This document shows, in pieces, positions 17,541 to 26,086 of a stretch of 64,000 nt of DNA. Location of the stretch: the NCBI GenBank assembly GCA_030530485.1, contig JAUMUX010000001.1:123566-187565 (forward strand), written 5' to 3'. Made by a program: the position numbers and the translations under genes. This DNA is from a bacterium (lineage in GTDB: Bacteria > Patescibacteriota > Saccharimonadia > Saccharimonadales > Saccharimonadaceae). The notes beneath the pieces were generated by a model, which was given only the letters and a program-made list of their open reading frames with translations, was not told the origin of the DNA and did no database searches. Each line of letters starts with the position of its first letter. Position 1 is the first letter of the stretch.

Positions 17541-18062
17541 TTATTTTTCGTTAAGCTGCACGAATCCAAGCAATTTATCGCGAAGTTCGCCCGTTACTCG
17601 CTGCCAATCTTCCGAGTCGGCATTTCCTATTTCCAAACTGGCGCCAATTTCGCCGATTTCTTGTAAGATTTCATCTTCTTCGAAAATTGTATGATTATAG
17701 GCTATTAAAAAGTCGCAAAGCAAATAATTCCCAACATCTTCCAAACTAAAAGATTCATCTTTTTCAAATCTATCTTTAGTTTTGTCGATTTTTACGATTG
17801 CTTGTTTATAAATTTCGGCTTTAAATTCTAAGCTTGAATAAAGTTTAATACGCTGCTCTAAAAGATTTTTAAGATATTCGAAGTCGCTTTGCAGTATTTC
17901 TTCTTTTTTCGAAACCCTTTCTATCTCTTTAAAAATATCATTTATTGAGATATATGAGCTTAAACTTTTTTTTGCGATTTTTGAAAAATTGGCGCCTTTG
18001 TGCCGATTCCAATCGTTCTCCAATTCTTTTAAGTAATACCGAAATATTTCTTCTTCGTTCAT
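17541..18062 (-). CDS. Hypothetical acidic helical protein, 173 residues
   Basis: Not recognised. It is rich in Glu, Lys, Ile and Leu with heptad-like stretches (about 40-75 and 80-115), so mostly helical and possibly coiled coil; there is no signal peptide or membrane segment. It has a TATAAT promoter embedded in a 26-base inverted repeat (18074-18099), which points to specific repression. It lies between topA and another coiled-coil gene, near the restriction-modification island, but nothing ties it to that system. Confidence 0.7.
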   Translation of the reverse strand: MNEEEIFRYYLKELENDWNRHKGANFSKIAKKSLSSYISINDIFKEIERVSKKEEILQSDFEYLKNLLEQRIKLYSSLEFKAEIYKQAIVKIDKTKDRFEKDESFSLEDVGNYLLCDFLIAYNHTIFEEDEILQEIGEIGASLEIGNADSEDWQRVTGELRDKLLGFVQLNEK

Positions 18063-18073
18063 AAAATAAAAAT

Positions 18074-18099
18074 CCGTATACTACAATTATAGCATACGG
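18074..18099 (-). promoter_or_regulatory. Palindrome over the -10 of the 173-residue protein gene
   Basis: A 26-base inverted repeat starts and ends in CCGTAT/ATACGG and contains the -10 TATAAT (18086-18091, minus strand). Four off-centre positions are mismatched as DNA but pair as G-U in RNA. This is a good place for a dimeric repressor. Confidence 0.5.
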
Positions 18100-18121
18100 A
18101 ATAATAAAAAAGAAGCGAGGG

Positions 18122-18910
18122 CTAAATTCTACCATGTTTATTTTTAGTGTGGCGATGAAGCTCATTTCCGCTTTCGTCGAGCACTAAATGAAGCCTAAGC
18201 CCATCGTTAGAACTCCTGTCGATAACTAATATATCAGTAGTTATGCAATGATGTCGCCTGTCGTATCCAGACCTAATCTGAACTTCAACTCCGTCATCTA
18301 CATATTGCAATCGACGTCCCTTTTCAATATGTCTTAGCTCTGCCTCTTTTGCAATTTGCTCGAGCTTGTCCCAGCGGGCTTTATTCTCCGTCTTGATTCG
18401 CTCAGATTCTTTTTGCCCCGCAAGACGATAATCATCAACCACTTTTTTGGCTTGGTCGAATTCTGCCTTGCAAGTATCGATTTTTCTTAAATTATCATGG
18501 TGAATTTGCTTTAATCTGTCATACTCGGCTTTAATCTTGGAGTGTTTCGCTTTTTCGTCGAAATAAGATTTTTTCGCGTCATTGAAACTTTGCCAACTGA
18601 CGTTATTGTTCGGTTTTTGCATATTTTTCGAAAGAGAAATCAGCCGTTTAAGCTCGCGCGCCCAATCTTCACGCTTGTCGCGGGCACTTCGTGCTTGTTG
18701 CGAATAATACGGCGCTTTGGATTTGTCGCCAAAGTTATAAGCATCGCGCGATTTTTGAAATAACTCTTGCGACATTTTGTGATACTCTTCTTGCTGATTT
18801 TTTGCGTGCGAAATTTGGTTGGATAAATTATCCTGTTCGCTACAATAAACAGACCACTCAGAATCTTTAGAACCTGAAAGCTCTTTTGCGATAGAATACT
18901 CATTATTCAT
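18122..18910 (-). CDS. Coiled-coil protein, main part of a frameshifted gene
   Basis: Unknown protein; 262 residues if started at the ATG at 18910. Residues 20-190 are charged and helical (repeated ARDKRE, KAKHSKIKAEYDRL type segments), followed by a C-terminal globular part with several His and Arg residues. No ribosome binding site precedes 18910. The same frame stays open upstream to about 19048 and continues naturally (LKFAQEDKKRS, ELHEKRGDLNAAW), while a proper start with GAAGGAAG lies at 19077 in another frame. The gene is thus probably one coding sequence with a one-base frameshift near 19020-19030. Confidence 0.6.
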   Translation of the reverse strand: MNNEYSIAKELSGSKDSEWSVYCSEQDNLSNQISHAKNQQEEYHKMSQELFQKSRDAYNFGDKSKAPYYSQQARSARDKREDWARELKRLISLSKNMQKPNNNVSWQSFNDAKKSYFDEKAKHSKIKAEYDRLKQIHHDNLRKIDTCKAEFDQAKKVVDDYRLAGQKESERIKTENKARWDKLEQIAKEAELRHIEKGRRLQYVDDGVEVQIRSGYDRRHHCITTDILVIDRSSNDGLRLHLVLDESGNELHRHTKNKHGRI

Positions 18911-19011
18911 CGTTTGCCGCGCCGACTCAACTCTCGCCCAAGCGGCGTTTAAGTCGCCTCGTTTTTCGTGGAGCTCTCTTCCTGAGCGCTTTTTATCTTC
19001 TTGTGCGAATT

Positions 19012-19077
19012 TTAGTGCGCGAAAAGAGCTCGGTCGCGAGTGGCTTTAAGTTTTTCGAAAACAGATTTTTCGAACAT
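19012..19077 (-). pseudogene. 5' fragment of the coiled-coil gene before a frameshift
   Basis: A 21-codon frame starts at ATG 19077 behind GAAGGAAG and stops at 19012. Its sequence (FEKSVFEKLKATRDRALF) blends into the adjacent frame that runs to 18122. Either a true disruption, programmed frameshifting at CTCTTTTCG, or a sequencing error. Confidence 0.5.
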
Positions 19078-19200
19078 TTTAATCACTTCCTTCTATATAA
19101 AATTACCAGCTCGAAAGCTATGAATATATTTAATTATAAAGTTGAGATTTTTGCAAACGTAGGCGGTTTAAGCATAATTGAATTTTCGCGCAAAATCTGT

Positions 19201-19206
19201 TATAAT
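19201..19206 (+). promoter_or_regulatory. Leaderless-type -10 of the restriction-modification operon
   Basis: TATAAT seven bases before the ATG at 19214. The divergent coiled-coil gene begins 136 bases away. Confidence 0.65.
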
Positions 19207-19213
19207 CGAGCTT

Positions 19214-20359
19214 ATGAAAATTGCGCAAAATCATCTTTCGCGAACTGATAGTATAAATCTAGGTAGTTTTTATACCCCTATTCATATAGTTAGCTGGTTT
19301 TATGACAGAATTAAAGCTTTTCCAGGGTTTGATGAGTATACTATAGTAGATACTTCTTGTGGCTATGGGTCTTTTTTGAGAGAGGAAATTAAGAATAGGA
19401 AAATAGGCATAGATATAGATGAGATTGCTATAAGTAAAGCTACTGCGAAAGGAGCTGAGATGTATTGTCGCAATTCTTTATATGGAGTTTCTAGGGATAG
19501 TTTCAATATTGCGAACAACGAATCTATTATAATCGTAGGAAATCCCCCATACAACGATACTACGTCAATTATTAGGAGTAATATAAAAAATAAAAACAAG
19601 AAGATAGAAATAGATAATGATATTAAGACAAGAGATTTAGGAATGTCGTTTATACTGTCTTACGATAAGTTGAATGCTGATTATGTCTGTATTTTACACC
19701 CGCTGTCGTATATAATTAAAAGGACTAATTTTAGCTTAATTGAAAAATTTATGAGTAATTATAGATTGATCGATAGCGCTGTTTTTAGTAGTAGCGAGTT
19801 TAATGGCACTTCTAAAGCTATGTCCTTCCCCGTACTAGCGGCTATATATAAAAAAGATAAAATAGGTATGAAATATGAAGATATTATTAATTATAACTTT
19901 AAGACCATTGACGGTAAATGTTTTAGAATGTCGGAATATGACTATATAAACCGATATCTGAATAAGTATCCAAATAAAAATAGAATTAAGAATAAAAACA
20001 ATATCGTGGCTAAATTCTATACAATGAGAGACGTAAATGCTTTAAGAAGAAGTAGAACATTCATAGAAGAAGATATGGCAAATACTGTATATATAGAAAA
20101 AGAGAAATTACCTTATTATTGTTATGTTGATATATTTAAAAAGTATACAGATAAGATTCCTTACTATTTTGGCAACTTTGATATAATTATAGATATAGAT
20201 GAATTTAATAAAAATAAAGATGCGTTTATTTATGAAAGTATAAGCACAAATGATGTATTAAAAAATAAATTTAAATTTAGAGAAGTTTTAAATTCAAAAG
20301 TTAAGATTGAGGAATATTTTAGAAAATTGTTGGGAGAACACTATGTTGAAGGTAGATAA
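19214..20359 (+). CDS. N6-adenine DNA methyltransferase (type II modification enzyme)
   Basis: SAM-dependent methyltransferase, 381 residues, which should protect the host DNA from the nuclease encoded next. Motif order X (GSFYTPIHIV), I (VDTSCGYGSF, residues about 45-54), then IV (GNPPYND near 106) is that of gamma-class N6-adenine enzymes. The rest would hold the target recognition region. DNA is much richer in A+T than the flanks and lacks the TTCGAA motif, which signals lateral gain. The start at 19214 is set by TATAAT seven bases upstream. Overlaps the nuclease gene by 17 bases. If the partner is truly of the R.PabI type, the expected target is GTAC. Confidence 0.85.
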   Translation: MKIAQNHLSRTDSINLGSFYTPIHIVSWFYDRIKAFPGFDEYTIVDTSCGYGSFLREEIKNRKIGIDIDEIAISKATAKGAEMYCRNSLYGVSRDSFNIANNESIIIVGNPPYNDTTSIIRSNIKNKNKKIEIDNDIKTRDLGMSFILSYDKLNADYVCILHPLSYIIKRTNFSLIEKFMSNYRLIDSAVFSSSEFNGTSKAMSFPVLAAIYKKDKIGMKYEDIINYNFKTIDGKCFRMSEYDYINRYLNKYPNKNRIKNKNNIVAKFYTMRDVNALRRSRTFIEEDMANTVYIEKEKLPYYCYVDIFKKYTDKIPYYFGNFDIIIDIDEFNKNKDAFIYESISTNDVLKNKFKFREVLNSKVKIEEYFRKLLGEHYVEGR

Positions 20360-21098
20360 TATAAATAAAAAGATACTAGTTTCTATACCACTTACTGCTA
20401 ATAGCGGAAAAATTAGAGTTAAAAAAAGGTCAATGGTTAATGAATATGGTATACCTTTTGCGACTAAACAAATTTCTTTTGGGTTGGATTCTTACATCGA
20501 ATGGCAGATAAGTTACGATGTATGGGTGAAAGATAGTAAGAAAATTAAAGAAACTACCCTACCTAATTCAGCTTTTACTGGTGCCAATGGTAAAGATAAG
20601 GCTCTATACGAACTGTCTGAATATATCTACTATTTTTATAATTGGAATATTATAGATAAAGAATCTTTGCTAGGTATAGTTGAATATTTAAATGATATAG
20701 ACGGCGATGAGCTTCTTGATAAAAATAAAGAAATTCAAATAACAAGGAGTCATGCTATAGAAAAGAACATTAATGGTTTCAATTTTGAATATACTCAAGT
20801 TAATTACCCTCTTTTAATACATAAATTCGGTGAGTATGAAATAATATCGGAAATTAAAATAACGGAAAAACAACGGGCTATAGGCATCCAACCTATGCTA
20901 TATTTCTGTTTTCCAATAGTTAAACTTTTAACTAAAGAACCTTTAATCGGGAGAGCGGCAAATTCTAAAGAGTTTGGTTATTTTGAAATTTCAAAGGATA
21001 ATATTTTTGTATTTGTGGAACTTTTAAAGATGTTTGGAATACTCTCTGAACCACACAGGATTGATATTATTAGAATAATCGAAAGTATAGTAAAGTAG
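20343..21098 (+). CDS. Probable R.PabI-family restriction DNA glycosylase
   Basis: 251 residues directly after and overlapping an adenine methyltransferase, thus the restriction partner. It has no PD-(D/E)XK, HNH or GIY-YIG motif. Instead it shows the R.PabI pattern as I recall it: basic KIR (23-25), Glu53 and Tyr58 five residues apart, and a C-terminal HRID with His238 and Asp241 three apart, equivalent to R.PabI Glu63, Tyr68, His211 and Asp214. R.PabI removes adenines from GTAC by glycosylase action and leaves AP sites that are then cut. The start at 20343 follows GGGAGA; an earlier ATG at 20307 is not needed. AT-rich like its partner. Family call is by motif spacing, not a search. Confidence 0.7.
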   Translation: MLKVDNINKKILVSIPLTANSGKIRVKKRSMVNEYGIPFATKQISFGLDSYIEWQISYDVWVKDSKKIKETTLPNSAFTGANGKDKALYELSEYIYYFYNWNIIDKESLLGIVEYLNDIDGDELLDKNKEIQITRSHAIEKNINGFNFEYTQVNYPLLIHKFGEYEIISEIKITEKQRAIGIQPMLYFCFPIVKLLTKEPLIGRAANSKEFGYFEISKDNIFVFVELLKMFGILSEPHRIDIIRIIESIVK

Positions 21099-21101
21099 CT
21101 T

Positions 21102-22433
21102 ATGAAAATTGCAATCGCTTCTGATTTATTCTGGCCGATGATTAACGGAATTTCGGTCTTTTCGAAAAATTTAGCCGAACAAATGACTGCGCGCGGGCAC
21201 GAAGTGGTGGTTTTTGCGCCAAGCCAAACGGGCGATTATCACATCGAAGAAGTTGATGGCTACCGCGTGGTGCGAATTTCTTCAACTAACTTCCCTTTTT
21301 ATCCGAACCAAACTGAAACTTTGCCCGAGCCGCGCAAAATCGCTGGCGGGCGAATCACCGTGCCGCGAATTTACCTCAATAACGGCTATCGGCTTTCGCT
21401 TTTCCCGTATCGCGAAATTAAAAAATTTTGCAAAGAAAATAATTTCAAGCCCGATGTCTCGCACATTCAGCTGCAACTTTTTGTGGGTCAGGCGATGATT
21501 GATTATTCGCGCAAACACAATATTCCAGTGGTGATTACCAATCATTCCAGCCCTGAGAATTTGTTCGATAATTTGAAAATGCTGGCACCGCTTTCGCCAA
21601 TTATCAATCGCACGGTTTTACTTTACACCAAGCGTTTTGCGCTCCAGGCGGATTATGCCACGATGCCGACGCGCCAAGCGATTGAACGCCATTTTCGAAA
21701 TCCTGAAAAAGCTAAAATGCCGATTGAAGCGGTTTCGAACGGGATTGATTTGAGTCGATTCACGCCCGAAAAGCCTTCGAAAAAGTTTTTCGAAAAGTTT
21801 GATTTGCCGCAAAACGCGCCGATTGTGATGAATATTGGTCGCGTCGACGCCGAAAAGCATATTTCCACTTTAATTTTAGCATTTAACGAAGCTTTGCAGC
21901 AGAATAAAAAAGCGATTTTGGTGATTGTTGGCGATGGTACCGACCGCCCAAATCTGGAAAACCTGGTTTATAAATTGGGAATTTCGAAAAATGTCCGCTT
22001 TATGGGCACGCAACTTGGCGAAGATTTGGTGAATTTTCACCGTGCGGCGAGCGTGTTTGTTTCTGCCAGCCCCACCGAGACGCAAGGAATTGTTTTTCTT
22101 GAGGCGGCGGCGTGCGGCAAGTCCGTGATTGGCGTGGATGTTGGCGCGGTGAAAGAAATTTGCCAAGATGGCGTGAATGGTTTTTTGTGCGAAACCGATA
22201 ACGTCGAACAGATTGCAGAAAGTATTTCGAAGATTTTAAGCGACAAAAAGCTCGCGGCGGAATTTTCGAAAAACGGGCTCGAAATTATCAAACATCACGA
22301 TTTAAACTTCACGATTTCGAAATTCGAAGAAATCTATAATTTTATTATCGAAAAGAAAAAACAAGAACCGCGAAATTGGTTCAAAAAGCTGGCGCGAGCG
22401 GTTTCGAAAACAGAAAGTTCTTCGAAAAAATGA
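21102..22433 (+). CDS. GT4-family glycosyltransferase
   Basis: Retaining glycosyltransferase of GT-B fold, 443 residues. The N-terminal domain opens with the usual GG-like loop (MINGISVFSKNLAEQM), and the C-terminal nucleotide-sugar site contains NIGRVDAEKH and EAAACGKSVIGVDVGAVKEI with the conserved E-x7-E. It resembles glycolipid-forming enzymes (mannosyl- or glucosyl-diacylglycerol type), a plausible role in envelope lipids; the acceptor cannot be read from sequence. Only three bases follow the nuclease stop, but codon use and TTCGAA density return to core type, so the island was placed just upstream of an old gene. ATG of the next gene overlaps its stop. Confidence 0.85.
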   Translation: MKIAIASDLFWPMINGISVFSKNLAEQMTARGHEVVVFAPSQTGDYHIEEVDGYRVVRISSTNFPFYPNQTETLPEPRKIAGGRITVPRIYLNNGYRLSLFPYREIKKFCKENNFKPDVSHIQLQLFVGQAMIDYSRKHNIPVVITNHSSPENLFDNLKMLAPLSPIINRTVLLYTKRFALQADYATMPTRQAIERHFRNPEKAKMPIEAVSNGIDLSRFTPEKPSKKFFEKFDLPQNAPIVMNIGRVDAEKHISTLILAFNEALQQNKKAILVIVGDGTDRPNLENLVYKLGISKNVRFMGTQLGEDLVNFHRAASVFVSASPTETQGIVFLEAAACGKSVIGVDVGAVKEICQDGVNGFLCETDNVEQIAESISKILSDKKLAAEFSKNGLEIIKHHDLNFTISKFEEIYNFIIEKKKQEPRNWFKKLARAVSKTESSSKK

Positions 22434-24121
22434 TTTTAAGCGTCGAAATTCGCGAAAAATCCTTTGGCGAAAAGGAGCTGCTTCAAGCGGTTAAATTTAG
22501 TATTGACGCGGGCGAAAAAGTGGGAATTATCGGGCGGAACGGCATCGGCAAATCCACGCTTTTTGCGATTTTGACGGGGCGCGACCAAGATTTTGCGGGC
22601 GAAATTATTTTTCGAAAATCCACCGTGCTCGCCACCACGCAGCAGGAATATTCGAACGTCGGCGAGCAAACCGTGCTCGATTTTATCTTGAATGATTTGC
22701 CAGAATACGCCCGCCTTTCGAAGCTTTTGCGCGAATTGCCCGAAAAAATGGGCGATAATTTAGTGATGATTGAAAAATACACCGACGCGCTCAACCGTTT
22801 TCAAGAGAAGAATTTTCACTTCATTGAAGATAAAATCAAGGCGGAATTGCGCGATTTTGGTTTGCAAGATTTTGAAAATCGCCAGATGAAAATGCTTTCG
22901 GGCGGGCAAAAACGCTTGGTCGATACAATCAAAATTATTCATTCGAAAGCTGATTTGGCGCTGGTTGACGAGCCCACCAACTTTATGGATTCGCACGCCA
23001 AAAAGCGTTTTTTGGATTGGCTGAAAAATGCGCAAGAGGCGGTTTTGGTGATTACGCACGACCGCGATGTGCTTTCGAAAGTAGATAAAATCATCGAAAT
23101 TCGCGACGGTAAAAGTTTGATTTTTAAAGGAAATTACGATGAATATTTGCGCCAAAATTCATTTTCGACCGCCAATCAAATTCAGGATTTCGAAAGTATT
23201 CAGCGGCGAATTGCGAATTTGAAAGATAAGGCGCGCGAATATCAGCGGATGAAGGAGCGGGCGCGCGACCCCAGCACCATTCAGCGGTTTAAGCGGCTTG
23301 AAAATGCGGCTCGCGAAGAACTGGCGGCGCTGGAAAAAATCGAAAAGCCAACTTTTTGGATTGACCAAGAAAATGTCGCACAATTGGACTTTAAAAAGGC
23401 AAAATCTTACGCAAAATTTAAGGCGAAAAATATGCGAATCGCCACTAAAAATGAAGAAACTAAATCGCGGCGCAGTTTGGTGCGCGCGGAAAATCTGGCG
23501 CTTGGCTATGGCTCGCTGGAAGACGCGCTTGAAGGCAAAAATGGCGCCAAAATTTTGTTCGAAAACGCCAATTTTGATTTGAAAGTTGGCGGAATTTTAG
23601 AGATTTTCGGCAGAAATGGTGCAGGAAAAACCAGTTTGATTAAAACGATTTTTGGCTCACAAAATGAAAAAGCCGAAATTTACGACGGGGAGATTTTTCT
23701 CGACCAAGAAGTAAAAATCGGCATTTATCAGCAAGAAATCGGCGCGGAATTTTTCGAAATGCAGCTCAAAGAAGCGGTCGAAAAAGTTTATCTCGACCAA
23801 AATCTTTCGATTACAGAAGAAAAAATCTACCGAATTTTGCACCAATATCTTTTCTCTATCGAAGATTTCGAAACGCCAATTCGAGAGCTTTCGGGCGGGC
23901 AAAAAGCGCGTTTTCAACTGATTAAAATGCTCTCCAACGAGCCGCAACTTTTGATTTTAGACGAGCCAACTTCACACCTCGATTTGCCGAGTATCGAAGA
24001 ATTGGAGCGCGCGCTGACGCAATTTTCGGGCGCGATAATTTTTGTTAGCCACGATGATTATTTTCGAAAAGCGATGCGCGCCACCGAAAAAGATTTCGAA
24101 ACGTTAAAAATCGGCGAATAA
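22430..24121 (+). CDS. ABC-F family ATPase
   Basis: Soluble twin ABC protein of 563 residues without membrane segments. Domain 1 has GRNGIGKST, LSGGQKR and LVDEPTNFMD; domain 2 has GRNGAGKTS, LSGGQKAR and ILDEPTSHLD; between them is a charged helical linker (about 225-320) that in this family reaches the ribosomal P site. ABC-F members relieve stalled or antibiotic-bound ribosomes or gate translation by energy state. The subclass is unclear. ATG overlaps the glycosyltransferase stop as ATGA, so translation is coupled. Confidence 0.88.
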   Translation: MILSVEIREKSFGEKELLQAVKFSIDAGEKVGIIGRNGIGKSTLFAILTGRDQDFAGEIIFRKSTVLATTQQEYSNVGEQTVLDFILNDLPEYARLSKLLRELPEKMGDNLVMIEKYTDALNRFQEKNFHFIEDKIKAELRDFGLQDFENRQMKMLSGGQKRLVDTIKIIHSKADLALVDEPTNFMDSHAKKRFLDWLKNAQEAVLVITHDRDVLSKVDKIIEIRDGKSLIFKGNYDEYLRQNSFSTANQIQDFESIQRRIANLKDKAREYQRMKERARDPSTIQRFKRLENAAREELAALEKIEKPTFWIDQENVAQLDFKKAKSYAKFKAKNMRIATKNEETKSRRSLVRAENLALGYGSLEDALEGKNGAKILFENANFDLKVGGILEIFGRNGAGKTSLIKTIFGSQNEKAEIYDGEIFLDQEVKIGIYQQEIGAEFFEMQLKEAVEKVYLDQNLSITEEKIYRILHQYLFSIEDFETPIRELSGGQKARFQLIKMLSNEPQLLILDEPTSHLDLPSIEELERALTQFSGAIIFVSHDDYFRKAMRATEKDFETLKIGE

Positions 24122-24122
24122 A

Positions 24123-24242
24123 CTACGCTTCTTCCTCGGCTAATTTGGCGAGGTCTTTTTCTTTCTTCAAAAAAATCCAGCCAAAAATAATTCTGGTGAG
24201 CGGACCGGCAATTAGAATATTCAAAAACGGCGCAAAAATGAT
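24123..24242 (-). pseudogene. Remnant of a membrane protein, about 39 codons
   Basis: The minus strand after the glutaredoxin stop encodes a hydrophobic segment (IIFAPFLNILIAGPLTRIIFGW) and a charged tail ending in EEEA and TAG. An in-frame TAG stands at 24249-24251 and no ATG, GTG or TTG opens the frame. It looks like the C-terminal end of a lost gene, or a tiny protein with an ATT start. Confidence 0.35.
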
Positions 24243-24260
24243 ATTTCGCTAAATATTCGG

Positions 24261-24524
24261 CTAAAAACGTTTGATTTCAAGCAATTGTGAAAGCTTCGGG
24301 CGGTCAAAACCAACCACAATTTCGCCGTCAATATCAGTGACGGGAATGCCCTGAAAATTGCCCTTCATTTTGGCGATTACTTCGTCGCGATTGATGAAAT
24401 TCCCCGCCGCGTCTTGCTCTTCAATATCTTTTTCTTCAAAAGCGATGCCGTTGTGTTCAAGCCAATCTTTTTCCGCCGAGCAAAAACTGCACCAAGGCGC
24501 TGAGTAAATTATAACTTTTTTCAT
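24261..24524 (-). CDS. Glutaredoxin-like thiol oxidoreductase
   Basis: 87-residue thioredoxin-fold protein with the redox motif CSFC at residues 12-15 (APWCSFC), the cis-proline in GIPVTD and the GF-D substrate-binding segment. It probably reduces protein disulfides or mixed disulfides in the cytosol; the reductant is unknown since glutathione pathways are usually missing in such small genomes. It is preceded by a TAAACT-like -10 about ten bases before the ATG. Confidence 0.85.
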   Translation of the reverse strand: MKKVIIYSAPWCSFCSAEKDWLEHNGIAFEEKDIEEQDAAGNFINRDEVIAKMKGNFQGIPVTDIDGEIVVGFDRPKLSQLLEIKRF

Positions 24525-24559
24525 ATTTTGTAGTTTAGCATATTTTGCTTAAAAAAGCA

Positions 24560-24757
24560 TTAAATTTTCTGGCTCGTCAGATACCAGCCGCCGTCGATGT
24601 CGCGATAAACGGCGAGTTCGACCCCGCGCGTAAGCAAAATAAATTCCGCCGCCTTTTCGGCTTCGATTTTCGAAGCGTAGCGCTTTTTCGAATTTTTGGG
24701 CACGTTCATTTCGAAAGGTTGAAATTTGATTTTCGAACGATTATTTTTGCGGGGCAT
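24560..24757 (-). CDS. Hypothetical basic protein, 65 residues
   Basis: Small, soluble, N-terminally basic protein (PRKNNRSKIK) followed by an alpha/beta part with KIEAEKAAEFIL and a YRDIDGGWYLT end. I do not recognise it. ATG follows the dus stop codon without a gap (TAA then ATG), so it is translated as part of the dus transcript, which supports it being real. Confidence 0.7.
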   Translation of the reverse strand: MPRKNNRSKIKFQPFEMNVPKNSKKRYASKIEAEKAAEFILLTRGVELAVYRDIDGGWYLTSQKI

Positions 24758-25765
24758 TTAAACCTGTTTTTCGCTTAAAAATTCAGCCAAAACTTCGCGC
24801 ACTTCAGTGGTGGTTTTAGTTTCCATCAAGCGCGCGCGCAATTCCGAAGCGCCGTCGAATTCGCGGACGTAAATCTTGAAAAAGCGCTTTAAAGGCTCGA
24901 ATTTGCGGATTTCGAAACGAGTGGCGTATTTATCGAAAATATCGAGGTGAAGCCGCAATAAATCGAGTAATTCGCTTTTCGAATGCGTGCGAGTTTGCTT
25001 TTCGAAAACAAAAGGATTGGCAAAAACGCCGCGACCAATCATAATTCCGTCGATTCCGGGATATTTTTGCGCAAGCTCTAATCCTTGCTCCACGCTTAAA
25101 ATGTCGCCGTTGATTTGGATTAAAGTTTGCGGCGCAATTTGGTCGCGCAAAGAGAGAATTTCGGGAATCAGCTCAAAATGCGCAGGAACTTTGCTCATCT
25201 CTTTTTTGGTGCGCAAATGGACAGTCAAAACCGCCACATCTTGGCGTAAAATATGCGTGAGCCAATCTTGCCATTCATCAACGCGCGAAAAGCCCAGCCG
25301 AGTTTTCACCGAAATCGGCAACCCGCCCTCTTTGGCTTTTGCGATAATCTCCGCCGCCAGCTCAGGATTGCGAATTAAATCACTGCCACCGCCGCTTTTT
25401 ATCACCGCCTTATCTGGGCAGCCCATATTTATATCAATCGCGCGATAGCCTTTTTTCGCCAAACCTTTGCTCATTTCGGCAAAATTTTCGGGCTTCGAAC
25501 CCCAAATTTGCGCCACAATCGGCTGCTCATCTTCGGTAAAATGAAGTCGCCCGCGTGTGGAATGCTCGCCCTTTTCACTGCAATAGCTCGCAGAATTGGT
25601 AAATTCGGTATAAAAAACATCAGGCCGCGCGGCTTTAGCTACCACATGGCGAAAAATCACATCCGTGACGGCTTCCATTGGCGCCAAAGAAAAGAACGGC
25701 TTTCGAACACCATTTTCGAAAGTCCCAGTTTTCGAAATAATTTCTTGCCAAAAATCGAATTTCAT
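24758..25765 (-). CDS. dus: tRNA-dihydrouridine synthase
   Basis: FMN/NADPH-dependent reduction of uridine to dihydrouridine in the tRNA D-loop. TIM barrel with the N-terminal [13 protein letters not shown], the catalytic Cys region in [18 protein letters not shown], the FMN phosphate site around IQINGDI and [14 protein letters not shown], and the C-terminal helical domain. 335 residues. The Dus subtype is uncertain. Short promoter-to-start distance on the minus strand (TATAAT close to 25770). Confidence 0.93.
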   Translation of the reverse strand: MKFDFWQEIISKTGTFENGVRKPFFSLAPMEAVTDVIFRHVVAKAARPDVFYTEFTNSASYCSEKGEHSTRGRLHFTEDEQPIVAQIWGSKPENFAEMSKGLAKKGYRAIDINMGCPDKAVIKSGGGSDLIRNPELAAEIIAKAKEGGLPISVKTRLGFSRVDEWQDWLTHILRQDVAVLTVHLRTKKEMSKVPAHFELIPEILSLRDQIAPQTLIQINGDILSVEQGLELAQKYPGIDGIMIGRGVFANPFVFEKQTRTHSKSELLDLLRLHLDIFDKYATRFEIRKFEPLKRFFKIYVREFDGASELRARLMETKTTTEVREVLAEFLSEKQV

Positions 25766-25809
25766 TTTTATATTATAACACGGATTTGGCGGCGGTGCAA
25801 AAAAGATGC

Positions 25810-25835
25810 AAAGAAAAAAAGGCGGATTTTCCGCC
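25810..25835 (-). terminator. Intrinsic terminator of the zinc-ribbon gene
   Basis: GGCGGA/TCCGCC stem (25821-25835) with AAAT-type loop, followed by seven T on the minus strand. Confidence 0.85.
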
Positions 25836-25843
25836 CGAAGGTT

Positions 25844-25996
25844 TTACCAGAACGCAAATGGGTTTTTACCATAGTCTGGATTTGGAACTTCCCCTGTCCC
25901 TCCGCATTTTGGACACGGCGTCCAGCCGATTGTGTGATTTTCTCTGCCATCCCCGCCGCATTTTTCGCAGGTTAAGGTTTTTTCAGTTGTGTTCAT
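25844..25996 (-). CDS. Small zinc-ribbon protein, 50 residues
   Basis: The minus strand encodes a 50-residue protein with two CxxC pairs in the DnaJ-like form CEKCGGDG and CPKCGGTG (about 10-17 and 29-36), spaced to bind one or two zinc ions. Support for a real gene: consensus promoter at 26046-26073, ribosome binding site AGGGGGTG before the ATG, and a strong terminator after the stop. Function is unknown; such ribbons bind RNA or partner proteins. It is divergent from the RNA island that begins at 26087. Confidence 0.78.
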   Translation of the reverse strand: MNTTEKTLTCEKCGGDGRENHTIGWTPCPKCGGTGEVPNPDYGKNPFAFW

Positions 25997-26045
25997 AAAA
26001 CACCCCCTATAATAAAGTACTTTCGAAATTCGAAAATCTATTCAA

Positions 26046-26073
26046 ATTATAGCATTTTTCGAAAAAAAGTCAA
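26046..26073 (-). promoter_or_regulatory. Promoter of the zinc-ribbon gene
   Basis: TTGACT (26068-26073) and TATAAT (26046-26051), spacer 16, minus strand; back-to-back with the plus-strand promoter at 26087. Confidence 0.75.
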
Positions 26074-26086
26074 TAGCACAAAAAGC

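Noticed and set aside
19214..21098. Type I or type III restriction system
   Set aside because: There is no specificity subunit or helicase gene; one methyltransferase and one small nuclease fit type II.
22430..24121. Membrane ABC transporter
   Set aside because: No hydrophobic helices and two fused nucleotide-binding domains: an ABC-F protein.
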